Below, piece by piece: positions 34,814 to 47,219 of a DNA stretch of 64,000 nt. The position numbers and the translations under genes are program-made. The number at the start of each line of letters is the position of its first letter. Within the stretch, counting starts at the first letter, position 1. This DNA comes from Inia geoffrensis (taxonomy: Eukaryota; Chordata; Mammalia; Artiodactyla; Iniidae), in NCBI GenBank assembly GCA_036417435.1, contig CM070900.1, forward strand, positions 118,374,315 to 118,438,314. Reading direction: 5' to 3'. The notes beneath the pieces are model-generated. The model did not search any database. It was not told the origin of the DNA and worked only from the letters and a program-made list of their open reading frames with translations.

Positions 34814-36025
34814 AACAGAAGTTATGTCTAGTGGTATGTCTTCTAAGTACCATATTATTTACTTGCTAAGGTTTTTAACATAAAATATCTATTTTCAGTG
34901 GATAGGGAAAGAAATGATATAGAGAATTTACAAATGCAATATAGTAATTCTTCTAAATTCATAAACCAGATTAATTGATTTAGAAATTACTGACTCAATA
35001 TTTAAATCCATTTTCACCACGTTTGATGATTCCTATCAGGAGTGCAAAAGTAGATATCCTCCTATAATGGAGGATATGAAAACATGTGAGGCAGAAAAAA
35101 CTGTAACTTCCACAGTCCATCATACAACGTTATGAAATTTGGTTGTTTACCTCTTTGCATTAGTTGCCAGAAATGCTGTAGCCAAATATTTGGCAACTGT
35201 ACAAGTATTCAAGATGTGTATTAATCTTAATCATGATGCCTTCTTTTTTCCTCATCTTTTTTTCTTTTAAACTTATTTTAAATTGAGTTTAATTTATATT
35301 GCTTATTTCAAATTGAGTTTAACTAACATTTTTAAATCTAGTTTGGAGCTACTTGCAGGATAAATTGATAAAATTAAAATACATTTACTTACAAATTTTC
35401 TATAATATACATTTCAATGATTGTAAACAATGCCCTACAAATAATAATTTACTTAAAATCAGTATGATGTAAGTTTTTTAGTACTTCTTGATTTTTCTGT
35501 AAAGTACCAATAGAAGATTCTAGATCTTGAGGTTCCAAGATGGCATCAGGATATAGTTATAGGCTTGCCAAAGACCCAGTAGAATTTTCTCACCTCTTTA
35601 CACCAGGCTAGAAGTTTCATAGCCAAAATGAAAAAATCACCTAAACCAAAGGAGCCTGGGTAAGGGGAATGCATCACCGAATATCTCAGAGCCTGAGACA
35701 ATTTATGTTTGGTATTGATGGGGTTCTCATAACATCTTTCTTCTTCAGCTTTTTATGGTCTTTCCAGTCAGTTCAGTAACGTTTACTCAGCACCCCAAAA
35801 TTGTACTGCATATATATGTGGGTCTTAACATGTGCCTGAAAAAATTAATTTCTGTCATAGCTTGTTTAAAGTCATTTGGAGGGTAGGGTTCAGGTATTTC
35901 AACTCAAAAGTGGTAGATGTCTCCAGAAATTTTAGACAGTTTATAATGCTGTGTTCTAAAAAGCTGTATTTTTCTCTGGAAAGTTGGTGGAAGGCATATC
36001 TTCTCACATTATCCCCCTTGAACAT
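34814..36025. other. No recognised feature
   Basis: AT-rich, including a near-duplicated 'AAATTGAGTTTAA' motif at 35280-35322. No gene recognised. Confidence 0.45.
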
Positions 36026-36029
36026 ACTA

Positions 36030-36492
36030 TTTGCAGTGAAGATTGTCACAGTTCTTTGCAGCTCCTCCTATCAAGAGATGGAGTCTATTTCTTCACCTTC
36101 TTAAGCCTGGACTGATCTTGCAATTTGGTTTGGCCAAGAGAATGCACTGTAAACCAAGCAGTGTAGGTATGAACATGGTCTTCAGGACTTTTAACATTTC
36201 TGCTGCCTCTTGGTCCCTTGTAACTACCAGGTGAGCAACTCTCATCCTGCTGGAAGAGGAGACATGCACAGCAGAGAGAAGCCATCCCAGCTGAAACCAG
36301 CTGTCAGCCAGCCTCTAAGGTAATTGTCAACTGTCTTCAGTCCATGAGTAAACCCTTCCAAAAGGAGCCTAGCCAGGCTAAGATAAGCAGGAATGTCCAG
36401 CTGACCCATAAACTCACAAGCAATAATAGATGATTGTCTCTTTAAGTCATTAATTTTGAGGGTGGCTTCTGCATAGCAATAGATAACTGATG
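36030..36492 (+). mobile_element. MaLR LTR (MLT1-like)
   Basis: 'CTGGACTGATCTTGCAATTT', 'GGTTTGGCCAAGAGAATGCA', 'AGCTGTCAGCCAGCC' and the end 'TAAGTCATTAATTTTGAGGG' with 'GCATAGCAATAGATAACTGA' fit the MLT1 3' end. The 5' boundary is approximate. Confidence 0.65.
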
Positions 36493-36831
36493 ACATTGCT
36501 TTCAGATCCTCTGAAAACTGCCTATTTTCAGCTTACTTCTTCATTCCATTCTATAATGATGATTGTGGGTTTCAGCTGTTATAAACTTGCAGGTAGTTTA
36601 TATAAAAGGAAAGTCCCTAGGCCTAAGCAAGACACCATCAAGTACAAGCACTGGATCTTGCTATTCCATTGTGGCTGAAAACTCAAGGGAGTAGCTTTTC
36701 TGGTTTCTCAAAATACATTGCTTAAACTAGTTTTAAGACTGGCAGTCAATATACAAATATGCAGAAAAAGTAATTCCATCCCTTGCTTCTTGTATTTGTT
36801 CTATTACTTACTAAAATCTGCCTTTAAGAAG
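36493..36831. other. No recognised feature
   Basis: Unannotated spacer between an LTR and a SINE. Confidence 0.45.
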
Positions 36832-36841
36832 TTTGGTTTTG

Positions 36842-37060
36842 GGGACTTCCCTGGTGCCGTAGGGGATAGGACTCTGTGCTCCCAATGCAGGGGATCTGGG
36901 TTCTATCCCTTGTCAGGGAACTAGATCCCACATGCATGCCGCAACTAAGAGTTCGCATGCCACAACTAAAGAGACCTGGAGCTGCAATTAAGGAGCCCAC
37001 CTGCCACAAGTTAAGACCCGGCGCAACCATAAATAAATTAATTAATTTTAAAAAAAGATA
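36842..37060 (+). mobile_element. CHR-1-like tRNA-derived SINE, diverged
   Basis: 'GGGACTTCCCTGGTGCCGTA' head, 'GGATCTGGGTTCTATCCCTT' B-box region, and 'GACCCGGCGCAACCATAAAT' end. TTTGGTTTTG flanks it at 36832-36841 and 37061-37070. It is more diverged than the CHR-2 copies. Confidence 0.88.
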
Positions 37061-37070
37061 TTTGGTTTTG

Positions 37071-39280
37071 TGTGTTGGATAAAATTCCCCTTTTGAATTT
37101 TAGACTCACTCTTAAAGTTTTCTTCTAGGAGTGAAACTCACTGGCTTCAAGTAGTTTCTGTATATAAAATCAATGGTAGTACCAAGGGCATGGTCAGTAA
37201 ATTTCCTTACTGCATGCTAAGCTTCTATTTTGTGCTTGTTTATCATAAGAAAATATATGACCAGTCTAAAGTTTTTAATACTTGTAGCATCTTATCTGTC
37301 TTCATTTGCTGAAATATGCTAGAGAACATCAGGCCAACACATCCCATGAGTATACTGAATGGACATTTAAATCTATCATTAAAGTAACATACTAAGGAGA
37401 ATGTTCTGGTTTTTAACTGAGTATTTGCTTAGATTTCCCATTTCATTTGGAAGATCACTAGAAATGTGCCTTCCTGGTTCAAAAAAGAGAGAAAATCAGC
37501 TGGTTTCTAGCAAAGTAATATAACCTACTTGGAGGTCATGTCAATGTTCCTTGAACTTTTTGGTCTTCTTCATTCACCACTGGTCTCAATATCCATGCGT
37601 TCTTGGTTCAGTGTTTAAATTGCAAACTCCACCTATATATAGCTACTCTCCAGAAGACCTCTACAGATTACCTTTTATTACCTCATGACCTTTCTTGGAA
37701 TCTAATTTCTAATAATCTTATAAATTCATTCATACTAATTATACTAAGATGTGATTGTATTTGTTACTCCCTTTTCAGAGAGGTACCATATTTGTAGTTG
37801 TTTGAAGACTTCAATCCCTAAATCTGAAGGAAGGATGAACCAGATAAAATCTGTGGCACTATGTATTTGTACAGGGAGCTCAGCAAAACCTCTCATATCC
37901 TATCAGTTATCTGCCACCTCCATTTTCAGACATTACCCCCTTTTGGATAAACACCTCTTTTTCTTTCTTGCTGCATTTAAACCAGATCAGTGTCTTAGTC
38001 CTAAAGGCAAGCAGTTCAGGTCTTTGACATACTTGTTACTTATACTCCTCTCATAGCTGCCTGCTTAGTGAGCAAAGGAGAGGAGAGGGAGGGGCATGTG
38101 TGTGTGTACACATGCTCATGTGCCTCCAGGGTGAATTATCCTTTCCATTCCACTTGGCTCCTAACCATAACAAAATAGATAATTTGCAGTTTGACTCCCT
38201 GAAATCTCTCAGGGAGGAGTTATTCTGTTTGCAGCTGCTTGAATCATTCAGATTCAACAAAGCTCCTTTTGTAAATGATGACATCTGTGCAGTACATGAT
38301 TCTATAATATAGGCACCTGCAGTCTTTTTGGTTGCTACGGCAATTTGGGTAAGGGGACTGGTTGGCAAGTGAATATAGGTTTTGCTCAAATAGGAGTCTT
38401 GGATTTCCTGGGCACAAAGCCCTGCCAATGCCACTACAACCAAGTCAACAGAGAGGGGAATCAAAGAGGAAAGAACAAGTGGAATTTTAGGTCAGTAGCA
38501 CTGAGCTGAAGGCAAGAGCAGAGAATACGGCGTGGCCTGGAACGCACATGAGGAATTGTTACTCTTGGTCCTGGCGACTTTAAAAAGTTAATAAGAATTG
38601 CAAAAATGCTTAACTCTTGGTAATCTACCAAAAGGTAGGCTACACTGTGGGGAAAATGAATCCCAGCATGATATTATACGTGCACGATTAATTTAAACAT
38701 AAAATTTTGAAATGCTGGTGCCAAGGCCAATTCTAGATGATATAATTTTCTCAGATTAAGTTCCAATGAATATTACATTTACAAGCAAATTATATTGTGA
38801 TATTAAAGAAAACCCCTATGCAAAAGCAGATCACAGCCCCATGTGTAATCAAAGGAATATAAAGAAATACCGATTAGTAGGAATGAGTCAAGTCCCCTCT
38901 GTTAAAGCATAAGATACAGAGGTTAATTTTCACCCACCAGCTTCTAACATTGCTCACATAAATTTTCTCATTTATTCATGTAAACTAGGGCTCATGTTGT
39001 GTGAGGAAAAGCTAGGATTCAGCAAGGAAAAACACACATCAATTTATGGTTGTAATTTTAGGGTCTGAATAAAAGTTGTCTGAATATTTCCCCCTGGAGC
39101 TGTTCTCTAGTGATTTCAAACATCACTAAAAAAAAACCCTGAAAAACCAGGGAGGGACCCGAAGGTAAACTCCAGTACCAACATTCATTTGGTGTGTACC
39201 TGACACTGGGCCTGGACAGCTCAAAGAATTCCTAATGTTCTTGTCCTCGTCCTTGGACGTTCTCCAAAGATGTTGTGAAA
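37071..39280. other. No recognised repeat; one longer minus-strand frame
   Basis: No repeat family recognised. The longest frame is 38051-38464 (-), described separately. Confidence 0.45.
38051..38464 (-). other. 137-codon open frame of unknown origin
   Basis: The frame starts with a signal-peptide-like segment (Met, then VVVALAGLCAQ) and continues with mixed composition, including six Cys residues. I recognise no family and see no splice sites, promoter or paralogue in the window. It could be a chance frame, an exon or an old viral remnant. A gene call is not justified. Confidence 0.15.
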
Positions 39281-39284
39281 TCAC

Positions 39285-39450
39285 TACAGCAGGATCACCT
39301 GAGCTACTGCAGAGTCAAAAATGCAGACACCAGGTCATATCTCAAATATTCTGGGTCAAGCTTCCCTGTGGCTAGAGCTTTAAAAAATGCATTTTTTCAT
39401 AGGCTGATGATTCTGATGCACCCTCAAGTTTCAATACCACTCCCTTGTGG
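39285..39450 (+). mobile_element. MER5A-like hAT MITE fragment
   Basis: 'GATCACCTGAGCTACTGCAG', 'AAAATGCAGACACCAGGTC' and 'CTGATGATTCTGATGCACC' follow the MER5A order. It accounts for part of a 146-codon frame at 39275-39715. Confidence 0.6.
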
Positions 39451-41160
39451 AACTTCAGTGGAGAAATATTCTGCTGTATACAATTCTATAAAATATAGTT
39501 TCTTAGGCTTAGTAAACACAACAGTGATAAGAATAGTGAGAAATAGGAATTATGTCCATTATTTGGGTACAATTTGCTTTAACTCTCAGAGAGTGGTCAA
39601 CGTACACAAAGTCTCCATCTCAAGCCATTCTCTTTCTTCAGCCTTAACCTACCGTTGGTCCAATTCTTCTTGCCATAACCAAACTTCTCTAACTGGCACC
39701 ATCAGTAGGACCTAAGGATTTCTAATTTGTTAAATTTCTCACTCTCATGTTTCTCTGACTTTTTTGTATTCAACCATTATAAAGTTCAAATTTGTTTTGT
39801 ATTTGATGTCAGTGTTTTGTGAGAATTCCAGCATGCCTGCCAGACACGATAGGGCTGGTGGCTGGGGCTATCTCCTAGAATTAGATGATTGGGAGAGAAT
39901 TAAAATAATTAAATAGTTAGATAGTTAAATTAGATATTAGATATTTATATAATTAGATTTTAAAATTATACATGTGCATATTGCTCATTCTATACACTAA
40001 TCAGATTTTAAAATGTAATAAAAATTGACTCTATATTTATGCCCTCCATAATATTAAATTCCTTAGACCCTTGAATTTTCTTTCTACCTAAGTCCAGTTA
40101 CCTGTATACAAAATCAAAGTTTCATAAACATTGTTGAATGAGTTTTGAAACAGACAAGAGTAATTTTAAAATGCTGGCTTATACTTTAAAAAAAAAAGCA
40201 TTGTCTTGTTTTTAGACTTAAATAATGTGTTTCAAAGTGCTGCATTGCCTTTTTCAAAGGATGTAATTAGACTGGACTTCTTTCAGGGCCAGTGAGATGA
40301 TTCACCTCAGCCATACTTCCAAGGAGATAAAATCTCTGAAAGATGGATTGCTGAAGATATTTTAAAACCTAAATCTTAATTAATAAATACTCTAAGTGGC
40401 TGCAATACCTGGGGCAAGGGCTGAGTCACAAACTGTTCTGTACTAGCTCTGAAGCTGCAGAAAGTTCTTATTTTGCTTCTGCATAGCAAACAGTACCTCC
40501 AAGGAACAAATCTAAGTGAATTGTTTGCAAAGCTTCTTCTTGTGTTAGTTCAATACTGTGCAGTGTCCTTATTTGTCTGGCAGAACCATTAAACTGATAA
40601 AAAATTTACTTTAAACAATAAAATATTCCAGAAGTTGCCCAAGAGTTGATGCTTCTTTTTTTGTTTTTTGGCTTAGTCATTGTGAATAATAAATAAATGG
40701 GGCATTAAATGAAAAAAAGAAAAGACCCAACTTCTGATAAACATCAAGCCATCTATTATCAAACCAAAGATTCATAAACTTAAAACGTTTAAAATACTGG
40801 ATAGGGGCAGCACAGGTCATTAAGTCCTGAATTGAGTTTCTAATTATTGCAGTCCCTATTAATATTTCCCTCTCTGAAATTTTACAGCAAATTTGCATTC
40901 AAATGATATAATTTAGCATCTCATCATTACCCATTCCTTAAATATTATTTTATAGAAATATAAACTTAAAGATATCAATATATATATGTAAATATAAACA
41001 TATGCATGTATATTTCTAATATATATTTATATGCATGAACACACACACACACATACTTTGTTTTATGTATCTGTCTCATTTCTACTATTGCACATTAAGG
41101 TCTCAGAGAGCAGAAACCATGCCTCATACTTCTTTGCTGTTCTCCACAATTGTGAGCACA
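39451..41160. other. No gene; AT-rich
   Basis: Includes an AT-rich patch at 39897-39970 of TAGAT/TAAAT units and a mixed TA/CA patch at 40975-41055. Confidence 0.5.
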
Positions 41161-41164
41161 CTGT

Positions 41165-41263
41165 TGCCCCATGGCATGTGGGATCTTCCCAGACCAGGGC
41201 TCGAACCCGTGTTCCCTGCCTTGGCAGGTGGATTCTTAACCACTGCGCCACCAGGGAAGTCCC
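41165..41263 (-). mobile_element. CHR-type SINE, truncated
   Basis: Reading in reverse it gives 'GGACTTCCCTGGTGGCGCAG' and the B-box region 'ACACGGGTTCGAGCCCTGG', ending in 'GGGAAGATCCCACATGCC'. The tail half is missing and no target duplication is clear. Confidence 0.85.
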
Positions 41264-41298
41264 AAGACAAATCATCTTTAGATAAAAGAATATATTTT

Positions 41299-41882
41299 TA
41301 AAACAGAATTACCATATGACCCAGTAACTCTGCTCCTAGGTATATACCCAAAAGTATTGAAAACAGGGACTGAAACAGATACCTGTATACTAATGTTCAT
41401 AGCAGCATTATTCACAATAGTGAAAGGGTAGAAAAAATCCAAGTGTCCACCAATAAATGAATAAATAAACAAAATGTGGCATATACATAAAATGGAATAT
41501 TATTCAGCCATAAAAAAGGAATAAAATTCTGATACATGCTACAACATGGATCAATCTTGAAAATATTATGCTAAGTGAAATAAGCCAAAAACAAAAGGAT
41601 AACTACTGTCTGATTTCACTTATACTTGACAACCAGAATAGGGAAATTCGTAGAGAAAGTAAGTAGAACAGAGGTTACCAGAGGCTGGGCAGAGGGGGAG
41701 AATGATTTAATGTGTACAGAGTTTTTGTTTGAAATGATGAAAAAAATTCTGCAGTTGGATAGCAGTGAAGGCTATACATCACTGTAAATGTACTTAATGT
41801 CTTAAAATGGTTAAAATGATAAATTTTATGTTACATATATTTTAACACAATTATAATAAAAAAAACAAGCAACAGGTGAAAA
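41299..41882 (+). mobile_element. 5'-truncated L1 with target duplication
   Basis: The end of ORF2 is present ('ACCATATGACCCAGTAACTC', 'GGAATATTATTCAGCCATAA') along with a 3'UTR ('GGTTACCAGAGGCTGGGCAG', 'CTTAAAATGGTTAAAATGAT'). AAAAGAATATATTTT flanks it at 41284-41298 and 41883-41897. Confidence 0.88.
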
Positions 41883-42149
41883 AAAAGAATATATTTTAAG
41901 AAGGTTTAAAATTAAGTACTTATGCTCCCTATCCTTTTCAAGCAATACAAATGACTGCACTTGTACTCTTACGTGTATTCAAATAATGAGATAGGGATAA
42001 GATTTAACTTAAAGAAATAGAAATTTGCTGATATTTTAATCACTTAAATCCAAAGGTACTGTTCAGGCTGACCAATTCTAATTGTATTTCAGTGATAGTG
42101 TTCATTATTTTATGAACTAAAAATAATTGCAGAGTCTCTCTTAAATAGG

Positions 42150-42395
42150 TTACTATCATATGTTAATAATGGAGAAACTGAGGCATGAATATTTGAGGTA
42201 TGTTATACAAAATCACTCAGCAACTTGAGTAATGTCCTCAAAATCATGGAGGTTGGTGGGGAAATCACTAAGAACACTACTATTTAGGCCTCATCCTCAA
42301 AGAGGTAGTGTGCAGGAGTCTGCATTTTAAACAACAGCTCCAAGTAATTCTGTTTTAGGCTCTAAGAGCACATCTGAGAAATGCTACTTTATGCA
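42150..42395 (+). repeat. MER5A-like fragment, with possible MIR piece before it
   Basis: 42290-42395 ('GGAGTCTGCATTTTAAACAA', 'CCAAGTAATTCTGTTTTAGG') fits MER5A. 'GGAGAAACTGAGGCATGAAT' near 42171 resembles antisense MIR, but weakly. Confidence 0.5.
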
Positions 42396-42705
42396 GAGTA
42401 TCTTCTGTAGAACAGACTTAAACATGATTGAAATAAATCAGATCAATTCCAAATGTCTTCTGCTTCTGTCATTTAGCTAAGGCTTTGGTGATAAATTACA
42501 AATAAGGCAGACATTCCCCTAATCATGCAATGTCTTTTTTCTTCTTGATAAAATAAATTTTCTGCAGTAGATAATAAAATACAAATTTTAAACTAGAATA
42601 TATTTGCACACCACATCATGTTAATGTAGTCTTATATCATGACCACTCTTTTGTCTTCAGAGAGAAGCAAAATGCAGAGCTTGCTGGACAAACGGAAATA
42701 AAGAT
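42396..42705. other. No recognised feature
   Basis: No gene or repeat family recognised. Confidence 0.45.
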
Positions 42706-42709
42706 GGCT

Positions 42710-42945
42710 AAAATTTATACAACACTCACTACATTCTAAGTACTTCATGTATTAACTCTCAACGACTCATTTAAATTGGCTGCTACTGCCACCCTCTTAC
42801 AGATGGAAAGAAGTGAGCCCCCCACCCAAAAAAAAAAGTATTCTTCCCTCTTAGGGAGTGATGGTGCTAAGTAGGCTTGGAATACATATTGTTGGCATGC
42901 ATAGTTCAGACCCTTAACCATTGTGTACTACATGACTAGCAAGCT
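42710..42945 (-). repeat. MIR SINE
   Basis: 'CTAAGTACTTCATGTATTAA', 'CCTCTTACAGATGGAAAG' and 'CAGACCCTTAACCATTGTG' give the antisense MIR order. An A run interrupts it at 42828-42838. Confidence 0.65.
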
Positions 42946-43095
42946 ATTTGTATGTTTATTTAGTTACATTTATTTAGTTATTTTAATTTAGGGGAATTGT
43001 GACAATTGAGAATGGCACCTCTATGTTATCTGGGAAGAAGAACCCTGACTATAATCAGGTTTCCTGAAAGCAGAACCCCAAATGGGGATTTGCAT

Positions 43096-43890
43096 TAGTT
43101 ACCTTTTGCTTCTGTAATGAATTACCTCAAACTTACTGGCCTTTAAAATGCCACCAATTTATTATCTCACAGTTCAATAGATCAGAAGTCTGACATGGTC
43201 TCCCTAAGCTAAAATCAAGATGTTGGACTAGGTGGCTCTAGGAGTGAGAGTTTCCATTCTACTTCATCTCTCTTTTTTTAAATTGAAGTATAATTGATTT
43301 ACAGTGTTGTGTTAATTTCTGCTGTACAGCAAAGTGATTCAGTTATACATATAAATCATTCTATTTTATATTCTTTTCCAGTATGGTTTATCACAAGATA
43401 TTGAATATAGTTCCCTGTGCTATACTGTAGGACCTTGTTGTTTATCCATTCTATATATAATAGTTTGCATCTGCTAATCCCATACTCCCAATCCATCCCT
43501 CCCCTACCCGGCTCCCACCTAGCAACCACAAGTCTGTTAAGTCTGTGAGTCTGTTTCTGCTTCGTAGATAGGTTCATTTGTGTCATATTTTAGATTCCAC
43601 ATACAGCCCACTTCATCTCTAAAGCCAGCAATGTTGTATCTCTCTGAACATTTCCCTGTAGCCATATCTCCCTCTGATTCTGATCTCTTCTGCTTCTATC
43701 TTCCACTTTTAGGGGTCCCTATTATTACATTGGGTCTACCCATATAATCCAGGATAATCTCCCTATTTTCAGGTCATCTGTTTAGCAATCTTAATTCCAT
43801 CTGCAACTTTTCCCCTTTTCTGTGCAACCTATTCACCTATTCTGGGAGTTAGGATTTGGACAACTTTGGGGGCCATTATTCTGCCTATCA
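43096..43890 (-). mobile_element. Old LTR-type repeat, split by an L1
   Basis: 'AATGAATTACCTCAAACTTA', 'TTATTATCTCACAGTTCAAT', 'TCCAGGATAATCTCCCTATT' and 'GGCCATTATTCTGCCTATCA' are blocks of a common mammalian interspersed repeat, probably MaLR/LTR-like and antisense. The subfamily is uncertain. Removing 43272-43609 and one duplication copy restores continuity at 'CTCTAAAGCCAGCAATG'. Confidence 0.55.
43272..43609 (-). mobile_element. 5'-truncated L1 in antisense
   Basis: Starts with a T-rich tail, then 'TTGAAGTATAATTGATTTAC' and 'GCTGTACAGCAAAGTGATTC', the reverse of the L1 3'UTR. It ends at 'TAGATTCCACATACAGCC'. ACTTCATCTCT flanks it exactly at 43261-43271 and 43610-43620. Confidence 0.9.
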
Positions 43891-44340
43891 CAGGATTTGT
43901 ATTCATGTGATTTATTAGGAGAGTGTTCTCAGTAGAACAGAAGGAATGGGAGCAGGATGGGGCTGGAGAACAAAGCTAAATCAACATGCGATCTCAGCTG
44001 GAGATTAGGCTCAGCCTGATCCCAAGTAAAAGCTCTGGTGTACAAAGTGAACCACAAAATTAGTTCCAACTTTAGGCAAAAGGCCTGCTAGAGGTCTGGG
44101 CATGGCCATAGCCTACAAGTGGCTACCATTCAAGGTGGATCCCATTGAATTACCAGGAGGAGGGCCGTATGAGTCATCATGAGGCAACATTCACAGCCTG
44201 GGAATTAGGTGCTACTTCTGTTAAAGAGAATCCGGTCAGAGTAGCAAAAGTATCCACTACAGAACTCATTATGGGTTGAACTATTAAGGACACTAATCAT
44301 ATGGATTAGGACACACTCTAACTACTTCATTTTATCTTAA
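43891..44340. other. No clearly recognised feature
   Basis: May be a decayed repeat, but I cannot name it. Confidence 0.4.
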
Positions 44341-44347
44341 TTACTCA

Positions 44348-44753
44348 TGTTGAATTGTGTCTGACCCCCTCCCCCGAAAAAAGATATGTTGGGGTCCTAA
44401 CCCTCAGTACCTCAGAATGTGATCTTTCCTAATTCAATGTAACTAGTGTCCCTGTTAAAAGGGGAAATGTGAACACAGAGACAGGCTTGAGAAGTGGAAG
44501 ATGACGTAACCACGCACAGGGACAATGCCATGTGAAGAGGAAGAATTAGAGTGATGCATCTATAAACCAAGGGACATCTGAGGCTACCACAACTACAAAA
44601 GAACAGTTCCTTCCATACCACCTCCAGAGGGAGTGTGGACCTACTAACACATTGATTTCAGACTTCTAGTCTTCAGAACTGTGAGACAGTATATTCGTTT
44701 TAAACCACACAGTTTATGGTAGTTTGTGATGACAGCCCTCAGAAACTAATACA
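44348..44753 (+). mobile_element. MaLR LTR (MLT1-like), near full length
   Basis: Starts 'TGTTGAATTGTGTCTGACCC', contains 'GATATGTTGGGGTCCTAACC', 'GAACACAGAGACAGGC' and 'CATGTGAAGAGGAAG', and ends 'CCCTCAGAAACTAATACA', which is the MLT1 layout. It is a solo LTR with no internal sequence. Confidence 0.8.
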
Positions 44754-45060
44754 GACCCTACACCACAAAGCCTAGGAAAGAGCAACTAATTAATCAAGGA
44801 GTAACCCTCTTCAGAATTTCTCCCAAGTGATGTTCTTCTACATTGTCAAGTAGAAGTGTTTAGGATTCCCTTTAGCTAAAAAGTCATTAATCTAAACTCT
44901 TCCCTTGGACTTGAGAAGGTAGGGGTAGGGCCTTTCTTGACCCTTATGCCCTTTGGGCAAATCTTGTGAAATCCAATTCTGGATTCTCACCCTTTCTCAC
45001 AAATGCTCTGACAATAGACCCATACCCTTTATTTGATTAACTAAATAATTTCCTTCCTAC
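44754..45060. other. No recognised feature
   Basis: Unannotated. Confidence 0.4.
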
Positions 45061-45061
45061 G

Positions 45062-45165
45062 AACCAGTAAGTTCTTTGAAGACAGGACTTGTTCATATTC
45101 ATATCCATGGTATATAACATGTAGCCTGATATAATAGAAACATTGAAGAAATTATTGAGCAGTGT
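45062..45165 (+). repeat. L2 LINE 3' fragment
   Basis: 'AGTAAGTTCTTTGAAGACAG' and 'GACTTGTTCATATTCATATC' fit the L2 3' end. Confidence 0.5.
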
Positions 45166-46920
45166 TTTCCTCCCTTGGGAATATCAAAAAGACTTTAACA
45201 GTACTTTCTTGTGCTCAAAGGAAAGAAAAAAATATGGAGAAAAGAGGAGCCTAAGCTAATGCAGTTAAGCCAGGAGATAATGGATTGGGTCAGCAATAGA
45301 ATGACATGGATTCTATAGACTCTGCTCTTTGTTCCTGTGAGCAACCTCTTGGCATTTCTGTTGAGAAATTATAACTGACAGGCTTAGGAAATGGAGGTAT
45401 GATTAGAAGTAACTTTGGCCCAAATACTCAGGAATACAGTAATAGTTTAACACAGTTGGGATAAAAAAACTCAGCCAAATAAGCTAGTTGGTATTCATTA
45501 AGGATATTTATTCAAAGCTCTGAAATTATTTGATTGTGTGCTCCTAGGAGATATTTAATTCTACCACTCTTGACCCAATCATTGTGGCATAAATACAGCC
45601 TACATTTTATGCTGACCTAATACTGCCTTAAAATTAAAATTGAATTACTTAAATGTCTTCCACCACTGTACCAAAAGCAGAGCCGTGGAACTCTTGAAAA
45701 AAATTTAATGAAAAGACCGGGGTGCTATAATTTCTATTCCAGTTCAGTCAGCAAATGAAATGTACAGTTGCTAAAGCCAGCTTTTTTCTATGGACATTTA
45801 AATATATTTTATTTATGTAAGAAAAGTGTGGGGAAATTGAAATATATGTATATAAAATTCTGTAACTCAGTGATGTGCTTTCAGGTCCATGACATAAATT
45901 TTGTCTAAGGTTTCCACACCCATTTTATTGTCTTTTATCATGGATCAAAATCAAGAGAATACATCTTTGAATTATTTTAGAGAACACATGAATATTCAGG
46001 GAAAAAATTACAAGCTTAAAAGGGAAAAACATCATTATTGAAATGTTGCCATCATGAAACAGATTTCACTGCATCTGTTAAAACTGCAAAACATAGCATT
46101 CATCTATTTATTCATTCATCCTTTCTTTGCTGGAGAGTCAGTGCTTGGATACACAGCAAGGGGCCTATTCTTACCTCCTCATGGTAGGACCTCATTTTCA
46201 GCCTATACCTCTCTTCTTGCTTCAGGACTCCACAGCTGCATCATGACCCTCTGCACCATGTGTTTTGTTTGAAAAAACATTTCTTCAAATGTGAAAGCAC
46301 ATCGGCATCAACCTCTTAGAGGCAAGGATCTGAGGATTCCTGTGTGGAGCTGCTAAGGTGTACAGATAATTATTTGATGTATATATGTATGTATGTTTAT
46401 ATGGGGTGTATGTGTGTGAAAACATGAATGTTTTGTATTAAGTTCTAAAAAAATCTTTCAACTAAAATTATAACCTGTTAAAATCTCTCCAAGCACCTGC
46501 ACTGGATGATCCTCAGGGTTTCTTTCCACTGCATTTTTAAATGCAAATATGAATTAGGATTTTTAATTATCAACATTGGTGTTAACTTCTTCCTTTAATG
46601 ACATTTTGATTGAACAAAGGTGGAAAACTGAATAAGCATAGTACCTCTGAGTTTATTATAAAGACTGGTAACTCTCAAGTGCATAGTAAAACTAAAATAA
46701 CCTGTCAAATAACTCAAGCCCTATACCAGTCTCTAAGATTAACTTGACATTCAGCACCCCTTTGGGGTTACAAAATATCATATCATGGCTGACTTGTGAT
46801 TACCTTTCTGAGTAATTTGGGCTCAAGTGTTAATGTTTAATTATAAAAGTGAATAGTGACTTTTAACTTTTTTAACATTTAAAATTCTTTTTAAAATTCT
46901 TTCTTTTAACAAATAACTCC
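45166..46920. other. No recognised feature
   Basis: AT-rich. A (TATG)n-like patch lies at 46379-46410. No gene recognised. Confidence 0.45.
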
Positions 46921-46921
46921 T

Positions 46922-47121
46922 GGGCTTCCCTGGTGGCGCAGTGGTTGAGAGTCCACCTGCCAATGCGGGGACACGGGTTCGTGCCCCAGTCCGGGAAGAT
47001 CTCACATGCCACAGAGCGGCTAGGCCCGTGAGCCATGGCCGCTGAGCCTGCACGTCTGGAGCCTGTGCTCCTTAACGGGAGAGGCCACAACAGTGAGAGC
47101 CCCGCATACCGCTAAAAAAAA
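46922..47121 (+). mobile_element. CHR-2-like tRNA-derived SINE
   Basis: 'GGGCTTCCCTGGTGGCGCAG' head, 'CACGGGTTCGTGCCCC' B-box region, 'GAGAGCCCCGCATACCGC' end and a short A tail. No clear target duplication. Confidence 0.92.
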
Positions 47122-47219
47122 AAGGCTCCCTTATTGGTTTTCTAGTCTTGTCAGTTTAGGGCCCTTGAGGATTTTCTCAAAGAAGTCTGCTCTAGATTAT
47201 GAGGTTTAAAATGATTCCA

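Noticed and set aside
39275..39715. 146-codon plus-strand open frame
   Set aside because: The first part overlaps a MER5A-like element, and the rest has no family signature.
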